Shown here: positions 9,151 to 18,578 of the stretch, piece after piece
Position numbering within the stretch: position 1 is the stretch's first letter
Layout of the letters: every line of letters starts with the position of its first letter
NCBI RefSeq assembly: GCF_032051675.1
Contig: NZ_CP116968.1
Coordinates: 1,860,001 to 1,924,000 of the forward strand
Source: Candidatus Nitrospira neomarina
Lineage (GTDB): Bacteria; Nitrospirota; Nitrospiria; Nitrospirales; UBA8639
Reading direction: 5' to 3'
Length of the DNA stretch: 64,000 nt
Made by a program: the position numbers and the translations under genes
The notes under the pieces: model-generated
The model's input: only the letters and a program-made list of their open reading frames with translations
What the model was told of the DNA's origin: nothing
Databases searched by the model: none

Positions 9151-11100
9151 ATGCCAAGCCGTGTTGAAAAACCTCAGCTCACCACTCTCCGAATTCTTAT
9201 CGTCGATGATAGCCCAAGTGACCGATCCACCTATACTCAATGGATCCGGCGCACCGCCTCAATTCGCGTCGACATTCAAGAAATGGATACAGGAACCCAG
9301 GCATGGGAAGCCTGCAGGATCTCCCCCCCTCACTGTCTGCTTTTGGATGACCAATTGCCCGATATGACCGGATTAGAATTCTTGGCGAAAGTACGGGGAC
9401 CGCACTCACAGTGGAAAACTCCCATCGTTTTTCTCACCGGATACGGTAACGACGAAATTGCAAGTCAGGCCATTCGATTTGGCGCACAAGAGTATTTCAA
9501 CAAAAACACCCTAACGGAAAGATTCCTCTGGCATCATATAGAGCAAGCGATCGAGCAGGTCATCAGCATACCTCGCATACGCTCTCTTGAACGTCAGGCC
9601 AGCATCATTTTGCAATCATCCAGCGATGGGATCCTTGTTGTGGGACATGACGGACTGATCCGTTATTCCAATCCTGCAGCAGAACGGCTCTTCCAAAAGA
9701 CATCCGAACAACTCACCCGATCCCCCTTTGGTTTCCCGATCTCTGCAAACCAGACGACGGAAATAGGCATCATGGGCGAATCCGGACAACCGACTCCTGT
9801 AGAAATGCGAGTTGTCCCTATTGAGTGGGATGAAGAACCCGCCTATTTGGCCTCCCTCAGGGATGTGACAGAACAGCGAAGGGCCGAAGACGAACGACGC
9901 CGTCATGAAATTGAACGCCAATATTCACAAAAACTGGAAAGTTTGGGAGTGCTCGCCGGAGGAATCGCTCATGATTTCAATAATCTCCTGATGACTATTG
10001 TAGCCCGCTCCGGCCTCGCTCTTCGCGCTCTTCCTCCCGACGCTCCGGCTCGGGAACACTTGGACTTCATTGAAAAAGCCGGTCTTCGGGGTGGGGAATT
10101 GGCCAATCAAATGTTGGCATTTGCCGGACAGACCCGCCTAAACTTTCAAGTCATCAATCTTCCAAAGCTCCTCGAGGACATGACTCCTTTCCTCCGGGCA
10201 ACCCTTTCAAAACGATTAACGTTCGAATACGATCTTGCCCCCTCCCTTCCCCCCATTCGAGCCGATCAAGCTCAATTGCGCCAAATCATCATAAATATTG
10301 TGATAAACGCATCAGAAGCTTATGGAGAAGGAGATGGAGTCATCACCATCCGGACATTCGAATGGGAGCCTGCAATAGAGAATTTTCAGAGTTGGTATGT
10401 GATTGGAGAGCTCCCGGATAAGCGAAGTGTTGCCCTGACCATTCAGGACACCGGGTGCGGAATGACCTCGGAGACAATCCCAAAAATTTTTGACCCGTTT
10501 TTTTCGACCAAACTTCCTGGGCGAGGGCTTGGACTCGCAGCCCTTCTTGGACTCGCTCAGGCCCATGGCGCCACCATTGCCGTCCGAAGTCAACCAGATG
10601 TCGGAACAGAATTTACATTACTGTTCCCCGCCACCACCCCCGATACTTCAGCAAAGAAACGACCGGTCTTCTCATTTCCCACACAGGAAGCCTCACTGCA
10701 AAAAAAACCCATGGTGTTGGTGGTTGATGACGAAGAAGACGTTCGGGTGGCCTGTTCGATGATCTTTGAAGAAATGGGATTGCAAACATTAGTCGCCTCT
10801 GATGGACAAATCGGCATTCATGTCTTCGAGCAACATCAACACGAAATTATGGTCGTGCTCTTAGATCTCACTATGCCCAATATGGACGGTCAACAATTCC
10901 TCGAACACATCCAAGGGCTTAATGCAACCATTCCGGTTATTTTGTCAAGTGGATATTCCGAGGAAGAAGCGATGAAAAGATTTCTCAACCCGGACATGGC
11001 AGCGTTCATTCAAAAACCTTATCAAGTGGAAACTCTCATCGCCAAAGTCGAAGAGATCAGGCAGAAACAAATGACGTCCCCCAATAAGCCTGGCCTGTAG
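9151..11100 (+). CDS. Hybrid sensor kinase: REC-PAS-HisKA-HATPase-REC
   Basis: A 649-residue soluble signalling protein. An N-terminal receiver (D66) is followed by a PAS domain at about 150-250 (SSSDGILVVGHDGLIRYSN) and a short coiled coil. The kinase core has acceptor H274 in LGVLAGGIAHDFNNLL, an N box (IIINIVINASEAY), QDTGCGM, the F box (KIFDPFFSTK) and GRGLGLAALLG. A C-terminal receiver has acceptor D572. There are no membrane segments. The LAGGIAHDFNNLL H-box belongs to the NtrB/CckA-like class. An upstream TTG at 9094 in frame has no Shine-Dalgarno sequence; the ATG at 9151 follows AGGGGAT at a long spacing, so the start is uncertain. Confidence 0.9.
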   Translation: MPSRVEKPQLTTLRILIVDDSPSDRSTYTQWIRRTASIRVDIQEMDTGTQAWEACRISPPHCLLLDDQLPDMTGLEFLAKVRGPHSQWKTPIVFLTGYGNDEIASQAIRFGAQEYFNKNTLTERFLWHHIEQAIEQVISIPRIRSLERQASIILQSSSDGILVVGHDGLIRYSNPAAERLFQKTSEQLTRSPFGFPISANQTTEIGIMGESGQPTPVEMRVVPIEWDEEPAYLASLRDVTEQRRAEDERRRHEIERQYSQKLESLGVLAGGIAHDFNNLLMTIVARSGLALRALPPDAPAREHLDFIEKAGLRGGELANQMLAFAGQTRLNFQVINLPKLLEDMTPFLRATLSKRLTFEYDLAPSLPPIRADQAQLRQIIINIVINASEAYGEGDGVITIRTFEWEPAIENFQSWYVIGELPDKRSVALTIQDTGCGMTSETIPKIFDPFFSTKLPGRGLGLAALLGLAQAHGATIAVRSQPDVGTEFTLLFPATTPDTSAKKRPVFSFPTQEASLQKKPMVLVVDDEEDVRVACSMIFEEMGLQTLVASDGQIGIHVFEQHQHEIMVVLLDLTMPNMDGQQFLEHIQGLNATIPVILSSGYSEEEAMKRFLNPDMAAFIQKPYQVETLIAKVEEIRQKQMTSPNKPGL

Positions 11101-11162
11101 GGAGGCCCACCTCCAAGCTCCACCATCTTCCAGCTCGCATGACTACTAAAAAAGACAGCCTA

Positions 11163-11547
11163 CGCTTTGGTGGCGTTCAAGGGTCGAGGACAGTTCCAGA
11201 TGTTTTCAATACAAGACAGAATTGACCATTGCCGTATTCTGAAAATCCACCTCCCCTGCCTGTCGAAATTGTCGAGTCTCTTCCTCAAGTTGATCCGGCA
11301 TATGCAGCGCTCATGGAGCATTAAACTGCCGCCTCCAAAAATCCGGTTCGATCTACAAGGATTGATCAATCGACTCAACGGTTTCCATCCAATCCAGACT
11401 GGTAGGATCAACGCGCGTCAAATTCACATGAGCGCCATGGGATGATCGAATTCGTAGGGAAGCCAGAAGAACGGAAGTCGCTACACAGCCATTTAATAAA
11501 TAACGCCAGTCAATACCGAAGGACACGGAACGCAGGCCGTCCGACAA
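11163..11547 (-). pseudogene. Possible decayed gene of unknown family
   Basis: On the minus strand a single frame runs from an ATG at 11547 through the gap and is broken by three stop codons, but the text between them looks protein-like: VDPTSLDWMETVESIDQSL, then IEPDFWRRQFNAP, then MPDQLEEETRQFRQAGEVDF. I recognise no family. It may be an eroded gene or chance coding potential. No intact gene is seen in 11101-11643. Confidence 0.35.
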
Positions 11548-11643
11548 CTGCCTTTCCTCCTTGAACCGTTCATGCTACAAACTCCTACTCGGAATTCGAC
11601 CATGTGAATATGCTCAATTCATCCATCAAAACAAGGCTTCCAC

Positions 11644-13029
11644 ATGACCCATTCTCATGACCTCATCATTATTGGAGGGGGCTCGGCAGGCTATGCGGCC
11701 GCTCGCACCGCTCAGGCGGAAGGAGCCGATGTCGGCATTGTCGATCAAGGTCCGTTGGGTGGTCTCTGCATCTTACGAGGATGCATGCCCACCAAAGCCA
11801 TTCTCCGCTCCTCCGATCTCGCGGCGCTCATCCGTCGAGCTTCGGAATTCGGGCTTCACTCAACGAACCTTCAAGTGAACCTCGCAGCCATCATTGAGCG
11901 AAAAAACCGGTTAATCAAGGAATTTGCTGAAGATCGCATTCAAGCACTCCAACACCCTCGATTTGCCCTCTACCAGGAACATGCACATTTTGTTTCGCCG
12001 ACGACCATCCAAGCCGGCCCGCATCGGCTATCCGCGAAGGCCTACATCATCGCCACTGGATCTGTGGTGTCGCACATTCCTATTCCAGGATTGAAAGAAG
12101 CAGGATACCTTACCAGCGATGAGGCATTAGAACTTGAAACCCTGCCTGAATCGATGATTATTCTGGGCGGGGGGCCGGTCGCATTGGAATTCGCCCAATT
12201 TTTTTCCCGCATCGGAGTCATGGTATCTCTGATTCAACGAAGTGCCCACATTCTCTCGGACTCGGACGTAGACCTTGTTCGGCCGGTTGAAGCACACCTT
12301 CAGGCCGAAGGCATGAAAATGTATACCAACACGCAAATCCAATATCTCAGCACGTCCGGTGGACAGAAAACCCTTCACTTCCTCCATCAGGGACAAAAAA
12401 AAGAGGTCACCGCCACCTCAATCCTCCAGGCCCTCGGCCGCCGCCCAAATATCGACGGTCTCAATTTGGAAGCGGCTCAGGTTGCCCATCAACCGAATGC
12501 CATTTTAGTCAACAAGGACATGAGAACATCCCAACCACATATTTTTGCTATTGGAGATGTCAACGGCGGGTATGAAATTGTCCATATTGCCATCGAGGAG
12601 GGTGAAATCGCCGGATGGAACGCCGTTCATCCTAATCTCCCTCCTAAACACTTTGATTCCCGCCTCAAAACCCAGGTCGTCTTTACTGATCCCCAGCTGG
12701 CCAGCGTGGGACTGTCCGAACGGGAATGCCTGGACCGTCAGCTCCCCTATCTTGTCGCTTCTTACCCCTTTAACGACCATGGCAAGTCTCTCTGCCTGGG
12801 AGAAACGTATGGACACGTTAAAGTGCTCTGTGATCCTCAATCTGGTGAGATTCTCGGTGGCCATATTGTCGGACCCGAAGCCTCTGAACTTATCCATGAA
12901 CTGATTGCCATCATGTATTTTCGTGGCACAGTCCACGATCTTCTCCGCATACCTCATTATCATCCCACTCTCGCTGAAATTCTTACCTATCCTGCTGAGG
13001 AGCTTATTGGAAAATTATCGCCCATGTAG
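11644..13029 (+). CDS. FAD-dependent pyridine nucleotide-disulfide oxidoreductase (MerA/Lpd-like)
   Basis: This 461-residue protein has the fold of dihydrolipoamide dehydrogenase and mercuric reductase. An N-terminal FAD dinucleotide motif (IIIGGGSAGYAAA) is followed by the redox-active disulfide C42/C47 in GGLCILRGCMPTK. A second NAD(P)-binding motif (IILGGGPVALEFAQF) comes mid-protein, then the FAD-binding IFAIGDVNGG and a C-terminal dimerisation domain with HYHPTLAEIL, containing the usual catalytic His-Glu pair. It lacks an N-terminal heavy-metal domain and the C-terminal vicinal cysteines of true MerA, so the substrate is unknown. It heads a run with a small gene, a VTT membrane protein and a second such reductase at 14082. 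Confidence 0.88.
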   Translation: MTHSHDLIIIGGGSAGYAAARTAQAEGADVGIVDQGPLGGLCILRGCMPTKAILRSSDLAALIRRASEFGLHSTNLQVNLAAIIERKNRLIKEFAEDRIQALQHPRFALYQEHAHFVSPTTIQAGPHRLSAKAYIIATGSVVSHIPIPGLKEAGYLTSDEALELETLPESMIILGGGPVALEFAQFFSRIGVMVSLIQRSAHILSDSDVDLVRPVEAHLQAEGMKMYTNTQIQYLSTSGGQKTLHFLHQGQKKEVTATSILQALGRRPNIDGLNLEAAQVAHQPNAILVNKDMRTSQPHIFAIGDVNGGYEIVHIAIEEGEIAGWNAVHPNLPPKHFDSRLKTQVVFTDPQLASVGLSERECLDRQLPYLVASYPFNDHGKSLCLGETYGHVKVLCDPQSGEILGGHIVGPEASELIHELIAIMYFRGTVHDLLRIPHYHPTLAEILTYPAEELIGKLSPM

Positions 13030-13030
13030 A

Positions 13031-13285
13031 ATGGCTTTGCACATTCTGGATCGCCCCTGTGTCGAAGATAAATCAAACGGGGACCAAACCAGAACGAAAC
13101 GGCCCCCCTTTGCCCCTCGAAACTTCCTCGTAACAAAAAACCCCAAATCAGGACTACAACTCAATGTCGCCAAATACGCCGCGAGACAATTGGCCAATGA
13201 ATCAAAAATCTCTATCCCTGACCAACGAGAATATTGGCGATACCTCGAACTCATTGCCGAAACTATGACTGGAGAATTGTCATGA
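13031..13285 (+). CDS. Small conserved-looking protein of unknown function, coupled to the VTT gene
   Basis: An 84-residue basic, soluble protein with no recognised domain. The ATG at 13031 lies 1 nt after the stop of the preceding reductase. Its TGA overlaps the next gene's start in ATGA at 13282-13285. This packing suggests a genuine, translationally coupled gene. The C-terminal half (QREYWRYLELIAETMTGELS) looks helical. I do not recognise the family. Confidence 0.6.
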   Translation: MALHILDRPCVEDKSNGDQTRTKRPPFAPRNFLVTKNPKSGLQLNVAKYAARQLANESKISIPDQREYWRYLELIAETMTGELS

Positions 13286-14046
13286 AAACCCACATAATGG
13301 AGCCTCACATGTCCCATCCGTCTACCACCCCAGCCGACTCACCGAATTCATTGATGGGAAAGATGCTCATCGGGTGTATTCTGTTGGCGGGCATCGGTAC
13401 ATTTTTCTATTTTGACCTTAATCACTATCTCTCGCTCGAATCATTAAAGGAAAATCGAGACACCTTATTAGCCTACACCGCCTCACATTATGAAACCGCA
13501 GCCGCGGTATTTATTCTCGTGTATATTCTCCAAACAGCGTTCTCCCTTCCAGGCGGAGCGATCCTCACGTTGACAGGAGGATTCTTATTTGGAAGCCTGA
13601 TGGGTACGCTATTCGTCAATGTCGGAGCCACCGCCGGAGCCACGCTCGCCTTTTTAGCCGCCCGCTATCTGCTCCACGATTGGGTGGAGCGCAAATTTGG
13701 CGACCGGCTCGGGACCATTCAAGAAGGATTTGCCAACAATGCGTTTAATTATCTCATGACGCTTCGACTTATTCCGGCCTTTCCATTTTTTCTCGTGAAC
13801 CTGGTCTCCGGCCTCACCCGTGTCAACCTCGGCACCTATGTGCTGGCGACGTCCATTGGCATTATTCCGGGCAGTTTTGTTTTTGCCTTTGCGGGCCGCC
13901 AATTGGGCACAATCAATTCCTTGAGCGAAATTGCCAGCCCACCGGTCTTACTCGCCTTTACGCTCCTGGGCTTATTAGCCCTCATGCCGGTGGCCTATCA
14001 GAAATGGAAGAAGACTCAAAGCGGAACCATCAATCCTAAACCGTAA
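13282..14046 (+). CDS. TVP38/TMEM64 (VTT-domain, DedA-like) membrane protein
   Basis: A 254-residue inner-membrane protein with a membrane segment at about 20-40, then the VTT/SNARE-associated domain: LPGGAILTLTGGFLFG, a Gly/Ala-rich stretch (VGATAGATLAFLAARY) and LRLIPAFPFFLVNLVSGL, with further membrane segments to the C-terminus. Such proteins are proposed to move or remodel lipids. An upstream in-frame TTG has no support; the ATG at 13282 follows GGAG at 7-nt spacing. It sits between two MerA/Lpd-like reductases, an arrangement suggesting a membrane-linked redox role, although no partner interaction is visible. Confidence 0.9.
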   Translation: MKTHIMEPHMSHPSTTPADSPNSLMGKMLIGCILLAGIGTFFYFDLNHYLSLESLKENRDTLLAYTASHYETAAAVFILVYILQTAFSLPGGAILTLTGGFLFGSLMGTLFVNVGATAGATLAFLAARYLLHDWVERKFGDRLGTIQEGFANNAFNYLMTLRLIPAFPFFLVNLVSGLTRVNLGTYVLATSIGIIPGSFVFAFAGRQLGTINSLSEIASPPVLLAFTLLGLLALMPVAYQKWKKTQSGTINPKP

Positions 14047-14081
14047 ATGACTGAACCCCTTTACTAAACTAGAGGTCTCAG

Positions 14082-15632
14082 ATGAACACCCCACAATCAC
14101 CAACCCATAGCGGTTTAGTTCTTCCCCATGACGACTATAACCAGGAGTTGGTCAACAATGTGCATCCGCCCCAATGGGAGAATCCTAGGCCATCCGGACG
14201 ATATAACCTCGTCATCATCGGGGCCGGCACTGCTGGGTTGGTCACCGCTGCCATTGCGTCAGCCCTCGGAGCCAAAGTGGCGCTAATTGAACGACACCTG
14301 ATGGGCGGAGACTGCTTGAACGTAGGATGTGTGCCCTCCAAAGGCGTCATACGGGCGGCTAAAGCCTGGCACGCCGTCAGAGAGGCCGAACAATTCGGTG
14401 TGCATATTTCCGGTGAGGTCAAACAGGATTTCGGTGCAGCCATGGCCCGCATGCGAAAACTCAGGGCCCGGATCAGTCATGTCGACTCAGCGCATCGCTA
14501 TACCAAACTTGGAGTGGATGTCTTTATCGGAAACGGCAGGTTCACCGGCTCAAGCACCATCGATGTGGATGGAACGACATTACAATTTGCCAAAGCGGTC
14601 GTCTGCACAGGAGCCCGCGCCACCGCCCCATCGATTCCAGGTTTGGCAGATACCAAATATCTCACCAACGAAACCATCTTTTCTCTGACGGAACTTCCTC
14701 AGAGACTGGGAGTGATTGGTGCCGGCCCCATTGGCTGTGAATTGGCCCAATCATTTGCCCGATTCGGCAGTCAGGTATATTTGGTGGAAGCTATGCATGG
14801 CATTCTTCCCAATGAAGACCGCGACGCGGCCGACATCGTGGAGCAATCGATGTTGCGGGACGGCGTGCAACTGCTCTGTTGCGGAAAAGACTTGAACATT
14901 CACTCGGCAAACGGCGCCAAACACCTCGTGGTGGATTCGCATGGCACACAGTATGACATCCCAGTTGATGAAATTCTGGTGGGCGTCGGTCGCAGTCCGA
15001 ACATCGAAGGATTGGAGCTGGAGAGGGTCGGCGTCGAATTCGACAAAACCGGAGTCAAGGTCAACCACCGGCTTCAAACCAGCAACCCTAAGATTTTTGC
15101 GGCAGGAGATATCTGCTCTCCGTTCAAGTTCACCCATACGGCCGATGCCCAAGCACAGATCGTCATTCAGAACGCGTTGTTTCCTCACCCGTTCGGCCTC
15201 GGTTACGGCAGTACGGAACACCTGGTGATTCCCTGGGCGACCTATACCCAACCGGAAATTGCCCATGTCGGTCTCTATGAAAAGGATGCGAAGGACAAGG
15301 ACATCCCGATCGACACCTTCACCTTTCCTCTTCATGAAGTCGATCGGGCTATTCTCGATGGAGAAGACCAAGGCTTTGCCAGAGTGCATGTAAAAAAAGG
15401 AACCGATACAATAGTTGGAGCCACCATCGTAGCCGCCCATGCGGGCGATATGATTAGTGAATTCACCCTAGCCATGAAGGGAGGCCTGGGACTCAACACC
15501 ATCGCGGGCACCATTCACCCCTACCCGACCCAAGCGGAAGTCGTCAAAAAGTCGGCGAATGCCTGGCGGAAAACCACGCTGACGGAAGGAAAGAAACAGT
15601 TCCTCCGCAAACTCTTTGCGTGGACCCGGTAA
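14082..15632 (+). CDS. Mercuric-reductase-like FAD/NAD(P) disulfide oxidoreductase
   Basis: This 516-residue flavoprotein is a second member of the family encoded at 11644. It has an FAD motif (LVIIGAGTAGLVTAA), redox disulfide C78/C83 in GGDCLNVGCVPSK, an NAD(P) motif (LGVIGAGPIGCELAQSF), IFAAGDICS, and a C-terminal dimer domain with IHPYPTQAEVVKK. In that last motif the usual catalytic His is followed by Pro-Tyr-Pro-Thr, as in MerA-like paralogues. No heavy-metal-associated N-terminal domain and no terminal Cys-Cys pair are present, so mercury reduction is doubtful. It is 35 bp downstream of the VTT gene and probably co-transcribed. Confidence 0.88.
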   Translation: MNTPQSPTHSGLVLPHDDYNQELVNNVHPPQWENPRPSGRYNLVIIGAGTAGLVTAAIASALGAKVALIERHLMGGDCLNVGCVPSKGVIRAAKAWHAVREAEQFGVHISGEVKQDFGAAMARMRKLRARISHVDSAHRYTKLGVDVFIGNGRFTGSSTIDVDGTTLQFAKAVVCTGARATAPSIPGLADTKYLTNETIFSLTELPQRLGVIGAGPIGCELAQSFARFGSQVYLVEAMHGILPNEDRDAADIVEQSMLRDGVQLLCCGKDLNIHSANGAKHLVVDSHGTQYDIPVDEILVGVGRSPNIEGLELERVGVEFDKTGVKVNHRLQTSNPKIFAAGDICSPFKFTHTADAQAQIVIQNALFPHPFGLGYGSTEHLVIPWATYTQPEIAHVGLYEKDAKDKDIPIDTFTFPLHEVDRAILDGEDQGFARVHVKKGTDTIVGATIVAAHAGDMISEFTLAMKGGLGLNTIAGTIHPYPTQAEVVKKSANAWRKTTLTEGKKQFLRKLFAWTR

Positions 15633-15711
15633 TGTCATGTCCCATCAATTACCTAATTCTAGTAGGTTGTGATCCTTTGCACTGCTTAGAGCGAACGGAA
15701 TCGGTCAACAA

Positions 15712-16524
15712 ATGATTCAAACAACACTCAGGGTTTATCGGCAAGCAGACATGACACGTATCACACCTCGACCCGCATTCTTCTCTGTCCTCACTCTCGT
15801 CTTCGGACTCTTGAGCCTGCCCCATTCGAATACGGGCATCGCCGCAAGCCCCGATCACCTCGTCGTCGGCAACTTTTCCATGGCTACTCCGGGAGAACCG
15901 TTTCCGCAAGGGTGGAAGCCGCTGACCTTTGACAACATCCCCGCACAGACTCAATATGATCTGGTCAAAGACGAACAGCAGGTGGTGGTCAAGGCCATCA
16001 GTCGTCAATCCTCCTCCGGCCTGACACGGGAGATTTCGATCGACCCAAAGGAATATCCGGTAATTGCGTGGCGATGGAAAGTCGAAAATATTCTTCAGAA
16101 AGGGGATGTCGCTCAAAAATCAGGAGATGACTATCCGGCACGGCTCTACATTACCTTCCAGTATGACAGCAGTCAGGTCGGGTTTTTTGAAAAGGCGAAA
16201 TTAGAAACCATCAAATTGATTTATGGCCAATATCCCCCCATTGGAGCCATCAATTATATTTGGGAGAGTAAAAGTCCGGTGGGTACAATGGTTCCCAATC
16301 CTTATACGGACCGGGTCTACATGTTCGTCACGCAAAGCGGAAGTGCCAAATTGAACCAATGGGTAACCGAGGAACGCAATATCTATGAAGATTACAAGAA
16401 AGCATTCGGAGAAGATCCACCAAACATCTCAGGAGTCGCCATCATGACCGACACGGATAACACCAAAGAGTCGGCCGTCGCCTATTACGGGGATATTGTG
16501 TTCAAAAAATCCGGAAAAGAATGA
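15712..16524 (+). CDS. DUF3047 exported protein
   Basis: A 270-residue protein with an N-terminal signal peptide (hydrophobic core FFSVLTLVFGLLSL, cleavage likely after GIAA). The mature part is a beta-rich DUF3047 domain, including VIAWRWKVENILQKGD, YPARLYITFQYD and INYIWESKSPVG. The function of the family is not established. It follows the reductase cluster by 80 bp on the same strand and may belong to it. A second ATG at 15751 would give a shorter signal peptide; neither start has a good Shine-Dalgarno sequence. Confidence 0.82.
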   Translation: MIQTTLRVYRQADMTRITPRPAFFSVLTLVFGLLSLPHSNTGIAASPDHLVVGNFSMATPGEPFPQGWKPLTFDNIPAQTQYDLVKDEQQVVVKAISRQSSSGLTREISIDPKEYPVIAWRWKVENILQKGDVAQKSGDDYPARLYITFQYDSSQVGFFEKAKLETIKLIYGQYPPIGAINYIWESKSPVGTMVPNPYTDRVYMFVTQSGSAKLNQWVTEERNIYEDYKKAFGEDPPNISGVAIMTDTDNTKESAVAYYGDIVFKKSGKE

Positions 16525-16638
16525 GAGGAAAAGAGTGAAAAGAAGACATCAGGAGAAAAAATTCTGGATCAACCCACAGAAGGAAATCGTTGCGCTCTAC
16601 TTCTCACGCATCCACGTTCCCTCCTCACACATTGCGAA

Positions 16639-17214
16639 TCAATAATCCGGCTCATTCCCGATTTTCCATTTAATACTGCAACCCGCACTGGGCTTTTGCG
16701 CGACGAAAACAGGTTTCTTATCCAGAACGGCCTCCAGGGCCATGCGTAAATCCCACCCGGTCACGGGCTTCCCGTTTCCCGGCCGACTGTCATCCAATTG
16801 TCCCCGATACACCAGTTTGCGTTCTTCATTAAACACAAAAAAATCCGGTGTACAAGCCGCGGTCAAAGCCTTCGCCACCTCCTGAGATTCGTCATAACAA
16901 TAGGGAAAATGAAACTCCAATTCCTCCGCCATTTCCTTCAGTCTTGTGGGAGAATCCTGAGGATAACGTTTCACATCATTACTACTGATCGCCACAATGC
17001 CAACATTTTTCTTTTGATAATCTCGACCGAGTTTGGCCAATTGCTCCTGCACATGAACGACATAAGGGCAATGTCGACAAATACACATCACCAGAATGGC
17101 CTGTTTCCCGACGAAACTTTCAGGGGACACCATATGACCTGTCCGAACATCCGGTAGTTCAAAGTGAGGCAAGGGCGTCCCCAACGGAAGCATCGTCGAA
17201 TCTTTCAAGGCCAT
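16639..17214 (-). CDS. Thioredoxin-fold AhpC/TSA-family protein
   Basis: A 191-residue peroxiredoxin-like protein without signal peptide. The strand VGKQAILVMCICRHCPYVVH contains C44, C46 and C49, the last two forming a CRHC pair where thioredoxins have CxxC. Downstream IVAISSND and TPDFFVFNEERKLVYRGQLDD are typical of this thioredoxin branch. It probably reduces disulfides or peroxides in the cytoplasm. It lies 128 bp downstream of the anti-sigma/ECF-sigma pair on the same strand, so it could be part of that regulon (inference). Confidence 0.85.
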   Translation of the reverse strand: MALKDSTMLPLGTPLPHFELPDVRTGHMVSPESFVGKQAILVMCICRHCPYVVHVQEQLAKLGRDYQKKNVGIVAISSNDVKRYPQDSPTRLKEMAEELEFHFPYCYDESQEVAKALTAACTPDFFVFNEERKLVYRGQLDDSRPGNGKPVTGWDLRMALEAVLDKKPVFVAQKPSAGCSIKWKIGNEPDY

Positions 17215-17342
17215 GGTTCACTCCTTTAGGCTAATCAATACTGATGGGTTCGTGCGAACCAGTACAGTCAAAAAATTTGAAGTCCTGTTTACCACATCGG
17301 ATGGAAAGGGAGAAGGGGGCCACCGATCATCACTACGATGAA

Positions 17343-17654
17343 CTAATCGACTTCAGAGTTGACAGAAGACTGAGGGGAGCGCTGCTTCCAGGCCCGAAAC
17401 CGCTCAAGAAGCTCCTCTCTTACGTGTTGAGGGACGGGCTCCGGAGGCAATTGGCGTAGAGTCGCGATGGTGTATTTTATCTGACGTAAGAAATTACGGC
17501 AGGCAAAACACAGTCCCAAATGCATTTGAAATCGAATTCGCTCCGTCAGAGTCAGCGACCCATCCAGGTAATCGGTGATGAGTTGGGAGATTTCCTGGCA
17601 GGAAAAATTTCCCACCATATACCGCATAAGTTTGTGTTTCAGATTTATATCCAT
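17343..17654 (-). CDS. Anti-sigma factor with zinc-finger (zf-HC2) domain
   Basis: A 103-residue protein with the anti-sigma zinc-binding pattern in ISQLITDYLDGSLTLTER and MHLGLCFACRNFL (upstream Cys, then His-x3-Cys-x2-Cys). This domain wraps around an ECF sigma factor and holds it inactive. There is no membrane segment, so it is a soluble sensor and not a transmembrane one. AAGGA precedes the ATG. It starts 5 bp after the ECF sigma gene at 17660, the usual sigma/anti-sigma order. Confidence 0.87.
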   Translation of the reverse strand: MDINLKHKLMRYMVGNFSCQEISQLITDYLDGSLTLTERIRFQMHLGLCFACRNFLRQIKYTIATLRQLPPEPVPQHVREELLERFRAWKQRSPQSSVNSEVD

Positions 17655-17659
17655 TGTCC

Positions 17660-18337
17660 TTAGGTGTTCTTTCCCTGAACATAGGGTTGAAGCTCTCGGC
17701 GCACCCTGATGCGCGCTCGGTGTAACAGCACCCGTTGATTGGTCTCACTGATCTCAAGGATGTTACAGACTTCCTCAGAGCTGACACCCTCGATATCGCG
17801 CAAGGTCATCACCTGCCGCTGCGTAGCCGGCAGGTTTTCAATGGCGGTTTCAATCGCTGCTCGGCATTCCTTTGACAGTAATACCCGTTCCGGTGTATCC
17901 GGTTCCCAGTCATGGGGTGGATCTTTCCAATGACCCATTCCGGAACCTTCTGCTATAAAAAGCGAGTCTTCCAAGGAAGGTCTCTCATCGGCATCCGGAG
18001 AAGAAGTGCTCAGCCCCGACGGCTCATAGCGACTCTCTCGTATTCCTCGTGTTTTGGCCCGATTCGTTAAAATCCGGAAAAGCCAGGTTTTAAAGGATGA
18101 CCGGCTCTCAAACCGTTGAATGCCCTCAAATACCCCCATCCAGGTTTCCTGCACGACTTCTTCGGCTACAGCCCGGCTGGGGACATAGGACATGGCTAAC
18201 CGCAATAACGAACCAGAATACCAATCCATCACGGACGCAAACACCTGCTCATCACCAGCTTGAAGAGCCCGCACCAACCCTGACTCATCAAGATTGAGCT
18301 TATCGAGCGCATGGTGAGGAGAGGGAGAAATGAGCAA
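17660..18337 (-). CDS. ECF-type RNA polymerase sigma factor (sigma-E family)
   Basis: A 225-residue two-domain sigma factor. Region 2 (about 25-95) contains VVQETWMGVFEGIQRFESRS and FKTWLFRILTNRAKTR. A 60-residue acidic linker follows, longer than usual. Region 4 (about 160-218) contains LPATQRQVMTLRDIEGVSSE and a helix-turn-helix ending LLHRARIRVRREL. The anti-sigma gene follows by 5 bp. The only start after the upstream in-frame stop is a TTG at 18337 with AGAGG directly adjacent, so the N-terminus is uncertain. Confidence 0.9.
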   Translation of the reverse strand: MLISPSPHHALDKLNLDESGLVRALQAGDEQVFASVMDWYSGSLLRLAMSYVPSRAVAEEVVQETWMGVFEGIQRFESRSSFKTWLFRILTNRAKTRGIRESRYEPSGLSTSSPDADERPSLEDSLFIAEGSGMGHWKDPPHDWEPDTPERVLLSKECRAAIETAIENLPATQRQVMTLRDIEGVSSEEVCNILEISETNQRVLLHRARIRVRRELQPYVQGKNT

Positions 18338-18578
18338 CCTCTGAAAATTTCAAGCGACGCCAAACGGGGACCAGAGGATTATCCTTAGCCTGACAGTCAC
18401 AATCAAGGGCTTCCTTAAAAGAAATCTCGACCGGCAGATTCATCCCTCTCAGCAGACACGAGGAACCAATAGAGAAAATAGGCAGGCACTGCAGATTGAC
18501 AGTCAAACGGATTATTCCATGATGGCAAGATTGAAGGGAAGAAGAGAGCAGGGCAGCCGGTCGGACCGCCTGGATGCG

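Noticed and set aside
14751-15440. Long minus-strand open frame opposite the second MerA-like gene
   Set aside because: It is antisense to a gene with clear motifs, and its composition is that of a shadow frame.
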